This document shows, piece after piece, positions 33,121 through 45,000 of a stretch of 64,000 nt of DNA. The stretch lies in assembly GCF_905220365.1 (NCBI RefSeq), contig NC_061136.1:12627702-12691701 (forward strand), written 5' to 3'. This DNA is from Vanessa cardui (taxonomy: Eukaryota; Arthropoda; Insecta; Lepidoptera; Nymphalidae). The notes beneath the pieces are model-generated. The model was not told where the DNA came from and ran no database searches. It saw only the letters and a list, made by a program, of their open reading frames with translations. Each line of letters begins with the position of its first letter. The stretch's first letter is position 1. A program made the position numbers and the translations under genes.

Positions 33121-36100
33121 CTACGAGCGTTCGTCGTCGTGCGCACGCGCAGCGGAGGCGCGCAGACGCTCGCCGTGCGCCTTGTACTCGATGGGCACGG
33201 AGGCGGGCAGTTGCAGGATGCGCCGTAGCGCGTCACGCACTCGCGCCGCCGCCGCCGTGTCCGACGCCGTCCGGTGCCACACAGCCAGGTGGTCCTCCTA
33301 CGCACACCGCACGTTACACACGCGCCCGATAGATTATTATACTAATAGCAATTGAATCATGTTTGTAAAAAGTACAATACTCGTTTATTACAAGTGTTGG
33401 GTACTGATCAATCATTGAGGGTAGGTGAAAAATAAAAATTATTTCAAGTAAGTGCGGTGTCAACCGAGATATAAAAGTATGGTGACTGGTCTCTGGGGCA
33501 GTTTTTGTTCGGCCGCCGAAGCGACTAGTTCAAAAGTTAAGTATTTCAATTATTATTTTATATAAGCTGTTAATAGCGTAGTCACATATAATTACAGTTT
33601 GTATTAGATTATTTAAATGTATATCATTCTACTTAAAGTGAGCTTGTATCTAAAGTAACTATGAAAGTTACAGATAGTTAGCTATAAGACCATTCAATGT
33701 AAGATATGATAAGTAATATACGTATATGATGTAAGATAGATCATAAGATTGTTGTATTTGCAGATACAAATAATGGAATTTAAGTTATATGAATAAATCT
33801 TTATATTTATATGTGTTGCATTATTTTATTTCGCCCGACACCCGCCCGCACCGTGCGACCCTGCAACCCTTTGACCACCGCTGTCGATTTGTAACGCGAC
33901 CAGCGTCGCGACTGTTCCAGCTTTTATTTTCCGGACGATAACGGAGTCAACACACCATATATCTTGTAATCATATGTTGGTGTTTGTTTGGGGTTACGTG
34001 ATGAATAAAACAGTCCGCTAACTTTGGCATTCAGTTTTTATTAGAATTTCGTATAATTAGTAAAGATTCAAGCGCAACTAGTTGACGCTCTAGAACGTCA
34101 ACGGTGACACCGAATAAACATACATTGTAGCTTTGAAATTTAAACATATTATAGATCTCTACAGTTAGGAAGGTATCCACATTAAAGTATCGCATGCTTT
34201 AACAAATATAATTGATTTTGTAATTTTTCGATGCTTTATTATTGGATTAATCATTTCACACACGCTGGGATAATTTAACGTGAAGAGTTGCGGCTTCCTA
34301 TTATATGAATTCATTTTTTTCGTGATGTAGACGAAAGACGGTACTTGGTGATATTTTGCATTCTTCGTACCAAAAACGACTCCCGTCTTTTATGTGGCAT
34401 GTACTTCAGCGTCGCTTCCCACTAAAGTCAACTGCTTGCGACACTATCGGTGATGACGAAATGTCCTTGGAGTTCAAGAAAACCCAAAAATATAGTTGAA
34501 TTGCAACTCAGCTAATAGGAAATAATACTTCAAATGAAGATACTATAATGTATTACTTTATAAAATCATACGAGTATTGAATTACTCTTACGTTTTCAAT
34601 AAAATGTGTTGTGCAATAAATGATTCTAAATAACAAAAGTTTCTTAAAACACTTCACTATAGGAAATCACAGCGTCATTTACAATGTTGCCTATAAAAAA
34701 TAATAATATTTGTAAAAAGTATAATTAGTGAAAATAATTAATCAATTTCTTAAAAAGCTATTTAAAAGTTTCATTATTCATTTAAATTTAAAAATTCAAC
34801 TACAAAAAATAATCTAATAGCAGTTTCACAGATACGTCATTGTATATATTATAAAAACATTCAAAATTAAATTCAAACAACTTACCTGTATTTTTTTTTA
34901 TTTTTAACAATGCACAGACACTTGAAACAATACAGTTCAAACCGAACAATGGTTCACGTTGAACATTCAAGAACAAATATGGATATTTCAATCCTCGGCT
35001 AATATCACACACTTGTAAAATATTCAAATTAAATGTGTCAATATTAATATTTTTACTATTACACAAAACACAAACGAAGGCCAAGTCCACAGAGCTCCAT
35101 TTCTTTTTAATATTTGTAATGTTAGTAGAATAATTTTGGTACAATTATTGCATTGTTGCTCACAGATTGGATAGAAAAAGCTTTCAAATCAATGCGGAAT
35201 TTGAGTGAGCACTGCTGTCTATACTCTTAAATAGGTTAAAGTTTACAAAATTATTATTTCCGTAATCATCAAATTCGTGATTGACGCTTTAAATCGACAA
35301 TGGTGGACAAAGGGTTACTTAAATCTATTTTGATACAAGGTATTTACATATTAAAAATTGAATCGTTCAATTAACTTAAACTTATTCAAAGTTGGCCTTA
35401 ATAAAAATGATTAGTATACATATTATAAGCAATTTAACCTGAAACCGAACGGAGAGCACGACACCGCACAACTCAGCTCCGACCATAAACTGTTCACCGA
35501 GCATAGCCATACATAAGTCCTCCCATGCACGGCCCGTCTGCGTCTTGCGGAGTCTCACCACCTGTAATATCATTTCCAAACATATTTAAGTGCTGTGATA
35601 AAAAAAAGGTATTATTCAATGTTGTTTTAAAAGTAAAAAGTAAAGTAAAGAATTCATAACTATTCAGAATATGGTCTATGGTTTATTTAAGCACACTGCC
35701 CTTATGGTTGGCAGTTATACTACGGAAATTAGAATATTTTTGATACTTTATAAGTTAAAATGTAATAATCGATCATCGATCGATCAAATCGATTCTCAAA
35801 TTTTTAAGAGCATATCAAACATATCAATAAATTCATAAGTGATCTTTATGAACAGTCATTTTCTACTATTTATTATCTTTTACTCACCCACTTGCCACCA
35901 TTAATATTAGCAGGATCTTCCCACATAGGCTTGATGCCCAGCTTGAAGAGATGCAAATCTGATGAAGGCGGGAGTTCCGCGGGCCGTGCTAAATGCGTGT
36001 ACAAACCCCACCACTGTTCAACTGAGGCCACGCGACCCACCAAACGAAGGGCCTGAAAAAATAACCATTCATTCATGATTGGTGATTTAATGACCTAATA

Positions 36101-37574
36101 ACTTCACTAAGTTTTGCTCGAATTTATTACATTTAAATTAAATTAATAGAAAACATTTTTTATAATTTCAAAAAGGTCTTTAAAATAGCTATTCTTCGAT
36201 TCAAGTACTAACTTAAATAAAGTTTTATTAAAATGTACAAAACATCTCAATTCATTTTGTGAAAGTAGTAAGAATCAAACAACTGGGTAATTCTCCCCAG
36301 AACATTATTATATTAACAGATTAAATTAAATATATTATTGTCAACATTGTAAAATGCTTTATATTAGATAACATATGACATATTAGGTTTTGTAATAGCT
36401 ATTGGTTACTATTGTTTTATAAGAAAAAAAAGAGCTTTTTAATCATAAATTTTCTTACTAAACTGACTGTGCTTATATATGATTATCTTGTAACTACGGA
36501 GAGGTCATCAAAGCTTGCAAGAAAAATCTATGAGGCTGAAAAGTCTTTAGCATTTAAGTTAGTAGACAATGATAGCCAGTGGTATCTCTTACATCAAATA
36601 AAGTTTGAATATTAATGCTAACTTGGATGACAAAACCTGTATCTTTTGATGAAATTTTAATATTTATCCTAAACAACATAATATACTCTCTTAAAGTAAA
36701 TAAAAACAAGATATTTTATTAACCCATTCAACAAGTAAAGGATTAAAAATAGAATTGTTATAACTTAGTCATGATATAGAATTTTGTTACAACTATAATG
36801 AAACAAAATTGATTAATAGTTAAATATAATGTTGATTTGACAAATGGAGTTATTAATTCAATAAGAATTCCAAAATTCAGAATATTATTATTAGTTAATT
36901 TTTTATCAACTTCTATAGAATGAGTCTCACTGCGTTTTGTTAGCCACAGATAAGATAAGTGATGAGTAAATATATAAAAAAAGTACCTACCAACCAACTA
37001 CTACTACTAAACCTACCACTTTTAAATATATCACAATTTCATTTATATTTGTAATACAACTAATAATTGTACACTAAGCTATATTCAACCAACCTCAACA
37101 CACTCTTTAATATTTTTACTCATCATTTTATCATTATAACAATCACTTTTTATCACCTAACTCAAAATAAAGTAGTTCAAGTAAGTTTTATACCAGGGAA
37201 ATAATGTGTTATAAATACTTAAATGTTTCGAATACTTACAGTTTAATGAGTTGACAAGCCAAATATTTATATACAAAACTGTTTTTATTCAACTTTTATT
37301 ATAGTACAAATATATTATTTACATATGAAATCATATATACCTGTCCATAACCAGTGGTGGTCGAAGAAAGTTCTCTGGCGGGAGGCCTCCGAGAGAACCA
37401 CATCCAGTAACTATACTCCAGTTTGTGCTCGTGAGGGGGCACGTATGGCTGCAGCGGATCGTCAGGGTTGCGATCGTCCTCATCATTGTTTGCGTGATTC
37501 TGATTCCCAGGTTCCCCAGATCGGCGTTCAGGCACATTCAAATTATAGAACTTGCACATTTTTCTTTCAGTCAT
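33121..37574 (-). CDS. 4EHP: eIF4E-homologous protein (4EHP, eIF4E2)
   Basis: Binds the mRNA cap without eIF4G and so represses translation of selected messages. Coding exons on the minus strand: 37574-37341, 36052-35888, 35561-35439 and 33297-33121. All introns are GT-AG and phase 0; the protein has 232 residues (human eIF4E2 has 245). The eIF4E fold is clear: YSYWMWFSRR (about 53-62), SVEQWW, IKPMWEDPANINGGKW with W122 in the cap pocket, LCMAMLGEQFM and VVLSVRFQ. At the first cap-stacking position, where eIF4E has Trp, it has Tyr (GYGQ, Y76), the hallmark of 4EHP. The C-terminus keeps VWHRTASD and IEYKAHG. Start M1 was chosen as the first in-frame ATG; M6 is possible. It is divergent from CDC16. 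Intron 3 is 2.1 kb and contains an LTR-like segment. Confidence 0.93.
33395..33840 (+). mobile_element. Possible solo LTR or LTR-like fragment
   Basis: Starts TGTTGGGTACTGATC and ends CGCCCGACA. It contains a good TATA box (gagatataaaagtatgg at about 33468) and an AATAAA (33798) in the order expected of an LTR. No second copy, no coding region and no target duplication were found, so it remains a suspicion. It lies antisense in intron 3 of 4EHP. Confidence 0.3.
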
Positions 37575-38224
37575 GTTACGCCAATACTAACATGATTCCC
37601 TAACGGCCTAACCTAGGACACGTTGCTCTTTTAACTATTATACTATTTACAAAGCTATAATTCAAATCTCTTATTATACAAAGTAACAAATTAAACTCTT
37701 TAATTAGTTCTATTTATTTTTACAATAATTTAATCATAATCAGCCTATTCCCTCTTTTTCTGTGTATAACCTTTTTCTTTCCGTCATCAAAATTCAAACT
37801 GTCAAATGACAGCATGGGATAAATGGGCCAAACGTTTTAAATTAAGATTTAGTACAAAGCTTTTGTGTGACAATAAAACCCCCGAAAGTAAATAACTTAG
37901 AAAAAAAATTATGTATAAAACATACTTACAACTTTGTACTCACAAAATTAAATAAATTTTATATTAATCTTGATTTTTGAAAATATTGTTATCTTTTAAA
38001 TTATTTTTTATTTTATCTAATTCCATCGATTTGGTTTTTAAAAAGTATAATGTCACTGTCAAAGTCACCGCGGCGGGATAAATAAACAGAAAACGGTTTT
38101 GATCCGTATTGAATTCTTGGTATTCAGAAATATAATTTCAGTGGGACTAATCGAAATTATTCAATAATATAATATTCCCTATATTAAAAAAGTCTGTTTG
38201 CTACATAAGCGTTACATTGATGCC
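37575..38224. promoter_or_regulatory. Shared divergent promoter region of 4EHP and CDC16
   Basis: The two start codons face away from each other with 650 bases between them and no gene or repeat in the gap. The span contains ttcaaactgtcaaatgacag and gtcactgtcaaagtcaccgc, short stretches less AT-rich than the rest. No TATA box stands at a convincing distance. Shared promoter function is inferred from the layout. Confidence 0.55.
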
Positions 38225-41200
38225 ATGGCAAAGTCAGAGTCTACCGCAAGGAATAACGTTGATAGTCTTAATGTCGATTTTATGCGATCTTTAGTAAAAC
38301 AATACTCAGAGTTGGTAAGTAAATCAGTTTATAAACAATGACACACATCCAGTTTAAAACCTATAATATTTATGAGTTGTTTTTCTTACTTATAAAACAA
38401 CTTAATTAGTAGAAAAGTAAGTCCAAAAACCTTACCTTTCTTTGAGGAAACACGTGAAAGCTATGTTTTCCGTCATATTTCATATTATAAACATAAACAA
38501 ACCGATGGTAATTTAATTAGCAATATATTATATTAAGTAATAGTTAGTATGGTTGTGTTTTGTGTAGAAGAGTATGTCAGCCAGAGGAACCTCAAGTCAT
38601 AACATCTTAGCATTGGTTGGTTGGCGCCGCATTTTCTATGAATATTTAATATTTCCTACATTTTAAATATTTAATCTTTAAACGGTGGTCATCACTCAAC
38701 ATCAGGATATTTAAAAGCATAGTGTAATAATATACTATCTCGAAATGATTTATATAGCACTCCTTATAAAATTTAGGCTTTTGTTATTTAAATTGTATTT
38801 TTTTTGGTTTAAGGGTCAATGGACGAGTGCATTTTTTTGGGCAGATGCAGCAGCAGCATCAAGTGGTTCTGCAGTGGCAAGTGGAGATGACATATGGTTA
38901 CTCGCCAGTGCAATGCTGGCCCGGGGTGAGCTGCATAGAGCTGCACACGCCGTCACATCTAGAGGATTACATAGGTATGTATGTGTGTTACATTTTTATG
39001 ATTCAAATTTAGCTTTGAATAAACTAAAAAATAAAGATAATATGATTTATAATTTATTTATTAATGTATGATACATTTGTTAGTTGATGGTTGATATATT
39101 ATTACTGTTAGTAATATGTCTAACTTGTGAATGAAATGATTGCCTCCTGGCTATTTCATTTCATATAAAAGTTTTGATATAATATATGAGACAAAAAAAA
39201 TCCTGCTAACTTTCTTTCACCAGTTCTTCTGAGATCAGGGTATTTTCTTTTCTTAACCAGTGGTACTGTTTCAATTGACCATTAATAAGAAAGTATAATA
39301 CTTCTATATTAAAAAAAGTTATTTGAGTTTGAGTATGAGCTTGAATTTGTGAGGGTAGTAATTTTATATTAAAGCATCTTAACATCATTATCACTAAATC
39401 TACTGTCTGTCCTTGTGTATGCTTATAATTTTTATTTACCTTGCTTTGTTATAAATTTATTTCCATAAAATGTCTTTAACTCTTGTAAACATTTTAATAT
39501 ACTAACTTCATTGGGATTTGTTTTATTTTATTATCTACTAGAGACCCAACTCAAAATCCCACTGATGAAATTTATTAATGAAACAAATATGGAGAACTAT
39601 TGATATGCTATATTGTACTGTTTTGTTTCCCTTATAAGGAAAAAACCTTTATTTTATTTTACAGGAGGCATCTTCTATGTCTTGGTGTTGCGATGCGGGC
39701 ATTCATAGCAGCCAAGGAACCCACAACTACTCTGAGCCTACTTGAGGAATGTGATCCTGCTCTCCTAGAACCGAGAAGTATGGACCAAACACACAACGTA
39801 AGCCATATTAAATAAAAAATCTTTATATAAAATAGGGGTGTTAGGGAGCTCCGTAACCGTAACCGAAACTATCGGATATCCGATATAAAAAATCATCCGT
39901 AACCGTAACCGAATCCGAAATTAAAGTTTCGGATAGATAATACTCAATATAATTATTTATATTTATTTTTATTTTAAATAGCTGTAATAATATCTCACAG
40001 ACTGATTGTAATTCCTGCCAAAAACGAAATAAAACTACTTTATTACCTATTTGTATTTTGTATTTTACTTTTAAAATTCCTTAAAAATATAATATCCGTA
40101 ACCGAAAGTAACGGATAATCCGAAATAATTTATTATCCGTATCCGTAACCGTATCCGGTATAATAATCATTCCTATATCCGTATCCAATCCGTAACCGAA
40201 ATTTCATATCCATAACATCCCTGATATAAAATAAGCAAAGAAAAAACAGTCTTTTTTTCTGATCATCAATAAATTGTAATAAACTAGCTGTGCCCGCGAC
40301 TTCATGCGTACTTTTTAAATCAGATTCTGCCTTTGAATGTCCCGTCAAAATAGATTAAGCCATTCCAGAGTACAGACGGTATATGTACCATGTATACATA
40401 GATATGCGTTTAGCAAATAGTACTCCAGCTTTATTATATTTATATATAATGTAATTTTTATACAAGGTATATTAAATTAATGTTCACAGAGAGCCTTAGC
40501 CGGTGTACTAGTCTGGCAAGCACGGGCGCTATCGTCATTGGAACGACGCGAGGCTGCTGCAGAGGCTTTGACAGCGGCTTTGAGGGCTGACTGTGCTTGT
40601 TATGAAGCCCTCGATCTATTGCTTGAGCAGCATGCACTTACCCCTAGTCAAGGTAATTTTTGATACCATAAAAAAATTAAAACAGCTAAATATTTAAGAA
40701 CAAAAAATAGAGAACATGCAAATATAATATTTATGAAAATCTTCCTTTTAAAATGTTAAAAAAATATAAAAGAAGGGTAACTGCAAGGTTTATATTTGAT
40801 TTTTAACAATAATTACGAAATAAAGTAACGTGAAACGGAACCTATTTCAAAAACCCTAATTAGCGTTCAATGACGTCACTCCTGCTACGACTACTTATTT
40901 GAGGTTATGGTTTTAAAGAAAGAAAGTGACAATTGAAACGAAAAATAATTGCGTTTTGCGAATAAAAATGGAAGTTGGGTTTGTCAAAGCGGACTCCAGC
41001 TTGCTCTTCAGAGCTTGAAACCACTTTTGTGGTTTCATTGTCAGAAGGTCCAGGTCAAAGACAATTCAATTAAAAAACATGTTCAAGTAGATAAAATATT
41101 AGCATAAAACGTACGTAAACACGGCTTTTATTCGAAGTATCCATAGTTTGTTTTAAATTTTTATAAATAATGTCTCTAAGGAGAGAAAATGCATAAATAT

Positions 41201-42029
41201 GAAAACCAGCGAGGAGAAGTACTATCAGTAGGCTAGTGACAGACAGGAGTGACGTCACATGATATAAAGTTCCGTTTTCGCGTGAAAACTTAAATTGACA
41301 TTATGAAACCACATTTTTTGGAATAAATTACAGTGTTTTAATTTTTTAATATACTTGTAGTCTATTGTATATAGAGTTCTTTAACACAAAAATAAAATGA
41401 CCGCATCTTCCCTATTGATGGTATTGTTTATTTACATATTTAAGGTTTAGTGACCATAAACAAATGAAAGAAGAAGATAAAATTATATCAAAATAATACT
41501 CATATAACAATTGGGACTTTTTGAATAGAATTAATTAAATTCGTAAGTGTTCGTCGTAGTTTAACAAATAACTTTTTATTAATAACTGAACTTAATAAAG
41601 AGAAACGCAAGTATAAGATTCGACAGTTTATTGACGCAATGTAATTGGTCGAGAACTTAATTTGTTGTATTCGCTTTGGTTCTGCTAAAAATGACATAGA
41701 ACATCGACGACACTGATATCGTAATTTTAGAAGTGAAATTAAATTCGATATAAGTATATTATATTAATCATAAACTCTTAGTAGTGCACGATACAGCTGA
41801 GCTATTAGCATGAAATACGTAAATACACGCATGTTATGTGTGTTTGCAGAGAGCGAGCTGATCGAGTCTTTGCCGATCAACAACCAGATGAGCGCGTCCG
41901 AGGCGGCGCTGCTGCGAGCCGCCTTCCGCGACCGCCTGCGCAGATACGCGCCGCTGCCCGTGCAGATGCAAGACGACGGCGTGAGTGCGCACACAAGCCA
42001 CGCACACGCACATGCCACACACACGCAAA

Positions 42030-42078
<49 letters not shown>

Positions 42079-45000
42079 TACAATAACAACAACAACAGCC
42101 TGTAAATTTCCCACTGCTGGACTAAAGGCCTCCTCTCCCTTTGAGGAGAAGGTTTGGAACATATTCCACCACGCTGTTCCAATGCGGGTTGGTGGAATAC
42201 ACATGTGGCAGAATTTCTATGAAATTTGTCACATGCAGGTTTCCTCACGACGTTTTCCTTCACCGCCGAGCACGAGATGAATTATAAAGACAAATTATGC
42301 TTTAGCACATGAATCAGCGGTGCTTGCCTGGGTTTGAACCCGCAACCATCGGTTAAGATGCACGCGTTCTAACCACTGGGCCATCTCGACTCACACACAC
42401 ACATTAATTGTGATAAAAGACGAAATTACATTTATCATAATACTTAACAATAATTACGTTGTGACTGCACGCAGGCGAAGTCGTGCGTGGAGGTGGCGCG
42501 GGCGCGCAGCGCGGCGGCGGCGGAGGCGCGCGGGCGGCGGCTGGCGGCGGGCGGCGAGTGGGCGGCGGCGCTGCGCGCGCTGGACGCGGCGGGCCCGTGG
42601 AGCTGCGCCGACGTGCGCGCCGCCTGCCTCGTCGAGCTGCGCCGCAGCGCCGAGCTGTTCGCCTTCGCGCACGCGCTCGTCGACGCCTACCCGCACCACT
42701 GGACGGCCTGGTACGCGGTGGGCTGCTATTACTATCTCATCGGTGAGCCGCCCTTCACTCTGCTCCTGTGCCTACTCCCGTGCGGAGGACGTGACTTATT
42801 GGTAGAATGACTATTGTAGAAATATACGCTTTGAAACGGATTGCAAAAACTGTGACTCCACATGAATTTAGTGGTCACCATCACCGTGGGTAATATTAAT
42901 CATTTAAAAAAAAGTCATGCGTCGAATTTTCTGCACTAACCCCTAAGGCGATCTGCGCAGGTAAGAGCGAGTTCGCGCGGCGCTACCTGAGCAAGGCGTG
43001 CGGGCTGGAGGCGGGCGCCGGCTGCGTGTGGCTCGCCTACGGGCACAGCTTCGCCGCCGACAACGAGCACGACCAGGCCATGGCGGCCTACTTCAAGGTG
43101 AGGCGCACTCGCAGCGCGGGCCTGCCTTTGGTTTACTTATATATTATGATTTCATATTATGTAACATTGTAACATAACTAGGCGAGCCAGCTGATGCCGG
43201 GCTGCTACCTGCCGCCGCTGTACGTGGGCGTCGAGTGCTCGCTGCTCAACAACGTCAGCATGTGCGAGCGCTTCATGGCGCGCGCGGCGGCACTGCACGG
43301 GAACGCGGAGGTACATACACAGTGTCTAGTCAAGTGTCGTGAAGAACATTATGTTCGATCAGCGTACAAGACACTGGACGCTCTCGTTGGCAGTCGGGCG
43401 AGGCGTGCGACGGCGAGGCGGACAGCAAGGGCTGGGAGCGCATCGCGCGCGGCGTGGCGTCGCCGCACGTGGCGCACGAGGCGGGCGTGGCCGCGTTCGC
43501 GGCGGGCCGGCCCGACGCGGCGCGCGCGCTGTGGCTGCGCGCGCTGGCCGCCGCCGGGCCCGCCGAGCGGCTGAGCCCGTGCTGGGCCGCCACCATGGAC
43601 GCGCTGGGCCACGCCAGCCGCGCGCTGGGCCGGGCGGGCGAGGCGCTGCGCTGGCACGCGCGCGCGCTGGCGCTGCGGCCGGCGCGCGCGTCGTCGCTGG
43701 CGGCGCGCGGCCTGTGCCTGGCGCTGCTGGGCCGCGAGGCCGAGGCGGCGGACGCGCTGCACGCGGCGCTGGCGCGCGACCCCGACCACGTGGTGGCGCT
43801 GGCGCTGCTCGACGCCATCGTCGACCGCCTCGACGCTGCGCTCACGGGTCAGCCCCATATGCTATAAGTCATTAAATCAAATCAATTTATTCAAGTAAAC
43901 TTCACAATGAATTAATTAATTTGTCGGGTAAGGGGCAACTATGATTGAAATGGTGACAGTATTTGTATGGACTTTTTTGCTCAAATCAAATCAAATCAAT
44001 TTTATTCAAGTAAACTTCACAATGAAGCGTTTTTGAATCGTCAATAATGAAATACTACCACTGTTTCGGAAAGCAGCTTCTAGCGAGAAGAAACGGCAAG
44101 AAACTCGCATAGTTTCTTTTTTTTCATATAAACAAATTTACAATGCTGTTATTTACAGTAATTAGTGTCCTATCATGGAACCCGAGCCTTCCGGGCGTTC
44201 CTTTCCAAAATGTATTCTTTTGATGAATACTACGATTTATTTATTAATTTAGTCTTAATAATCTTTTTAAATTTTGAAAATAGTAAATTGATTATATTTC
44301 GCAGTATCTTATTATATTTGCGTATACCATTGCCCAAAAACGTTCTCTTTACCGTGTGCAAAGGGAAACTAGGGATTACAAGTTTATTCTTTTTTCTTGT
44401 ATTAATAGTATATATATCAGCTTTGACGGAATACTTTTTTACATTCTTTTGTATAAACATTATATTATCATACCAATAATATATATGTATGTAATGTAAA
44501 TATATTGTGAAGCAGCTGTTAATACACCGATTTCTTTAAATTTCTCGCGTACTGATGTCCTAGAGCTAATATTGTAAATAGTTCGGATACGTCTTTTCTG
44601 CAGAATAAAAACAACTTCAACATTTACTGCGTTACCCCATAACAACATTCCATATGACATAAGACTGAAAATTACTAAAAAAAACTAGTCTAGCGGTACT
44701 TATGTCCGTGAGTTTTCTAATTATTTTTATTGCATTAATAGCACTACTTAGTTTCCTTGCTAGGGCATACAAATGGGTGCCCCACTGCAGTTTGCAGTTT
44801 GGAGAGGGTTATCTCTAAGAAGACCGTTGACTCGACAAACTCAATCCTTTCATTTTTTAAAGTGATTTTCGCATTTAGTACTAGATTATTTATGTCAAAC
44901 CAATCAAGAACCCGCGACAGAGCACTGCTTACAACGTCATAGTTGTTTATTTTTCTGCCAAATTTAAAAATAAGGGTTGTGTCATCTGCAAACAGTACAA

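Noticed and set aside
34800..35144. 114-codon minus-strand frame in 4EHP intron 3
   Set aside because: AT-rich, no motif, no splice context that keeps the 4EHP phase.
36412..36615. 67-codon plus-strand frame in 4EHP intron 1
   Set aside because: No recognisable motif and AT-driven composition; no support beyond being open.
33121..37574. Assignment as canonical eIF4E
   Set aside because: The cap-stacking Trp of eIF4E is Tyr here and the C-terminal wording is that of eIF4E2.
41836..42105. Frames rich in His-Thr or Cys-Val repeats
   Set aside because: Translations of the CA/TG microsatellite.
42410..43875. Many long overlapping open frames on both strands
   Set aside because: GC-rich CDC16 exons lack stop codons in all frames. 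Only the frame matching the APC6 family and joining in phase was kept.
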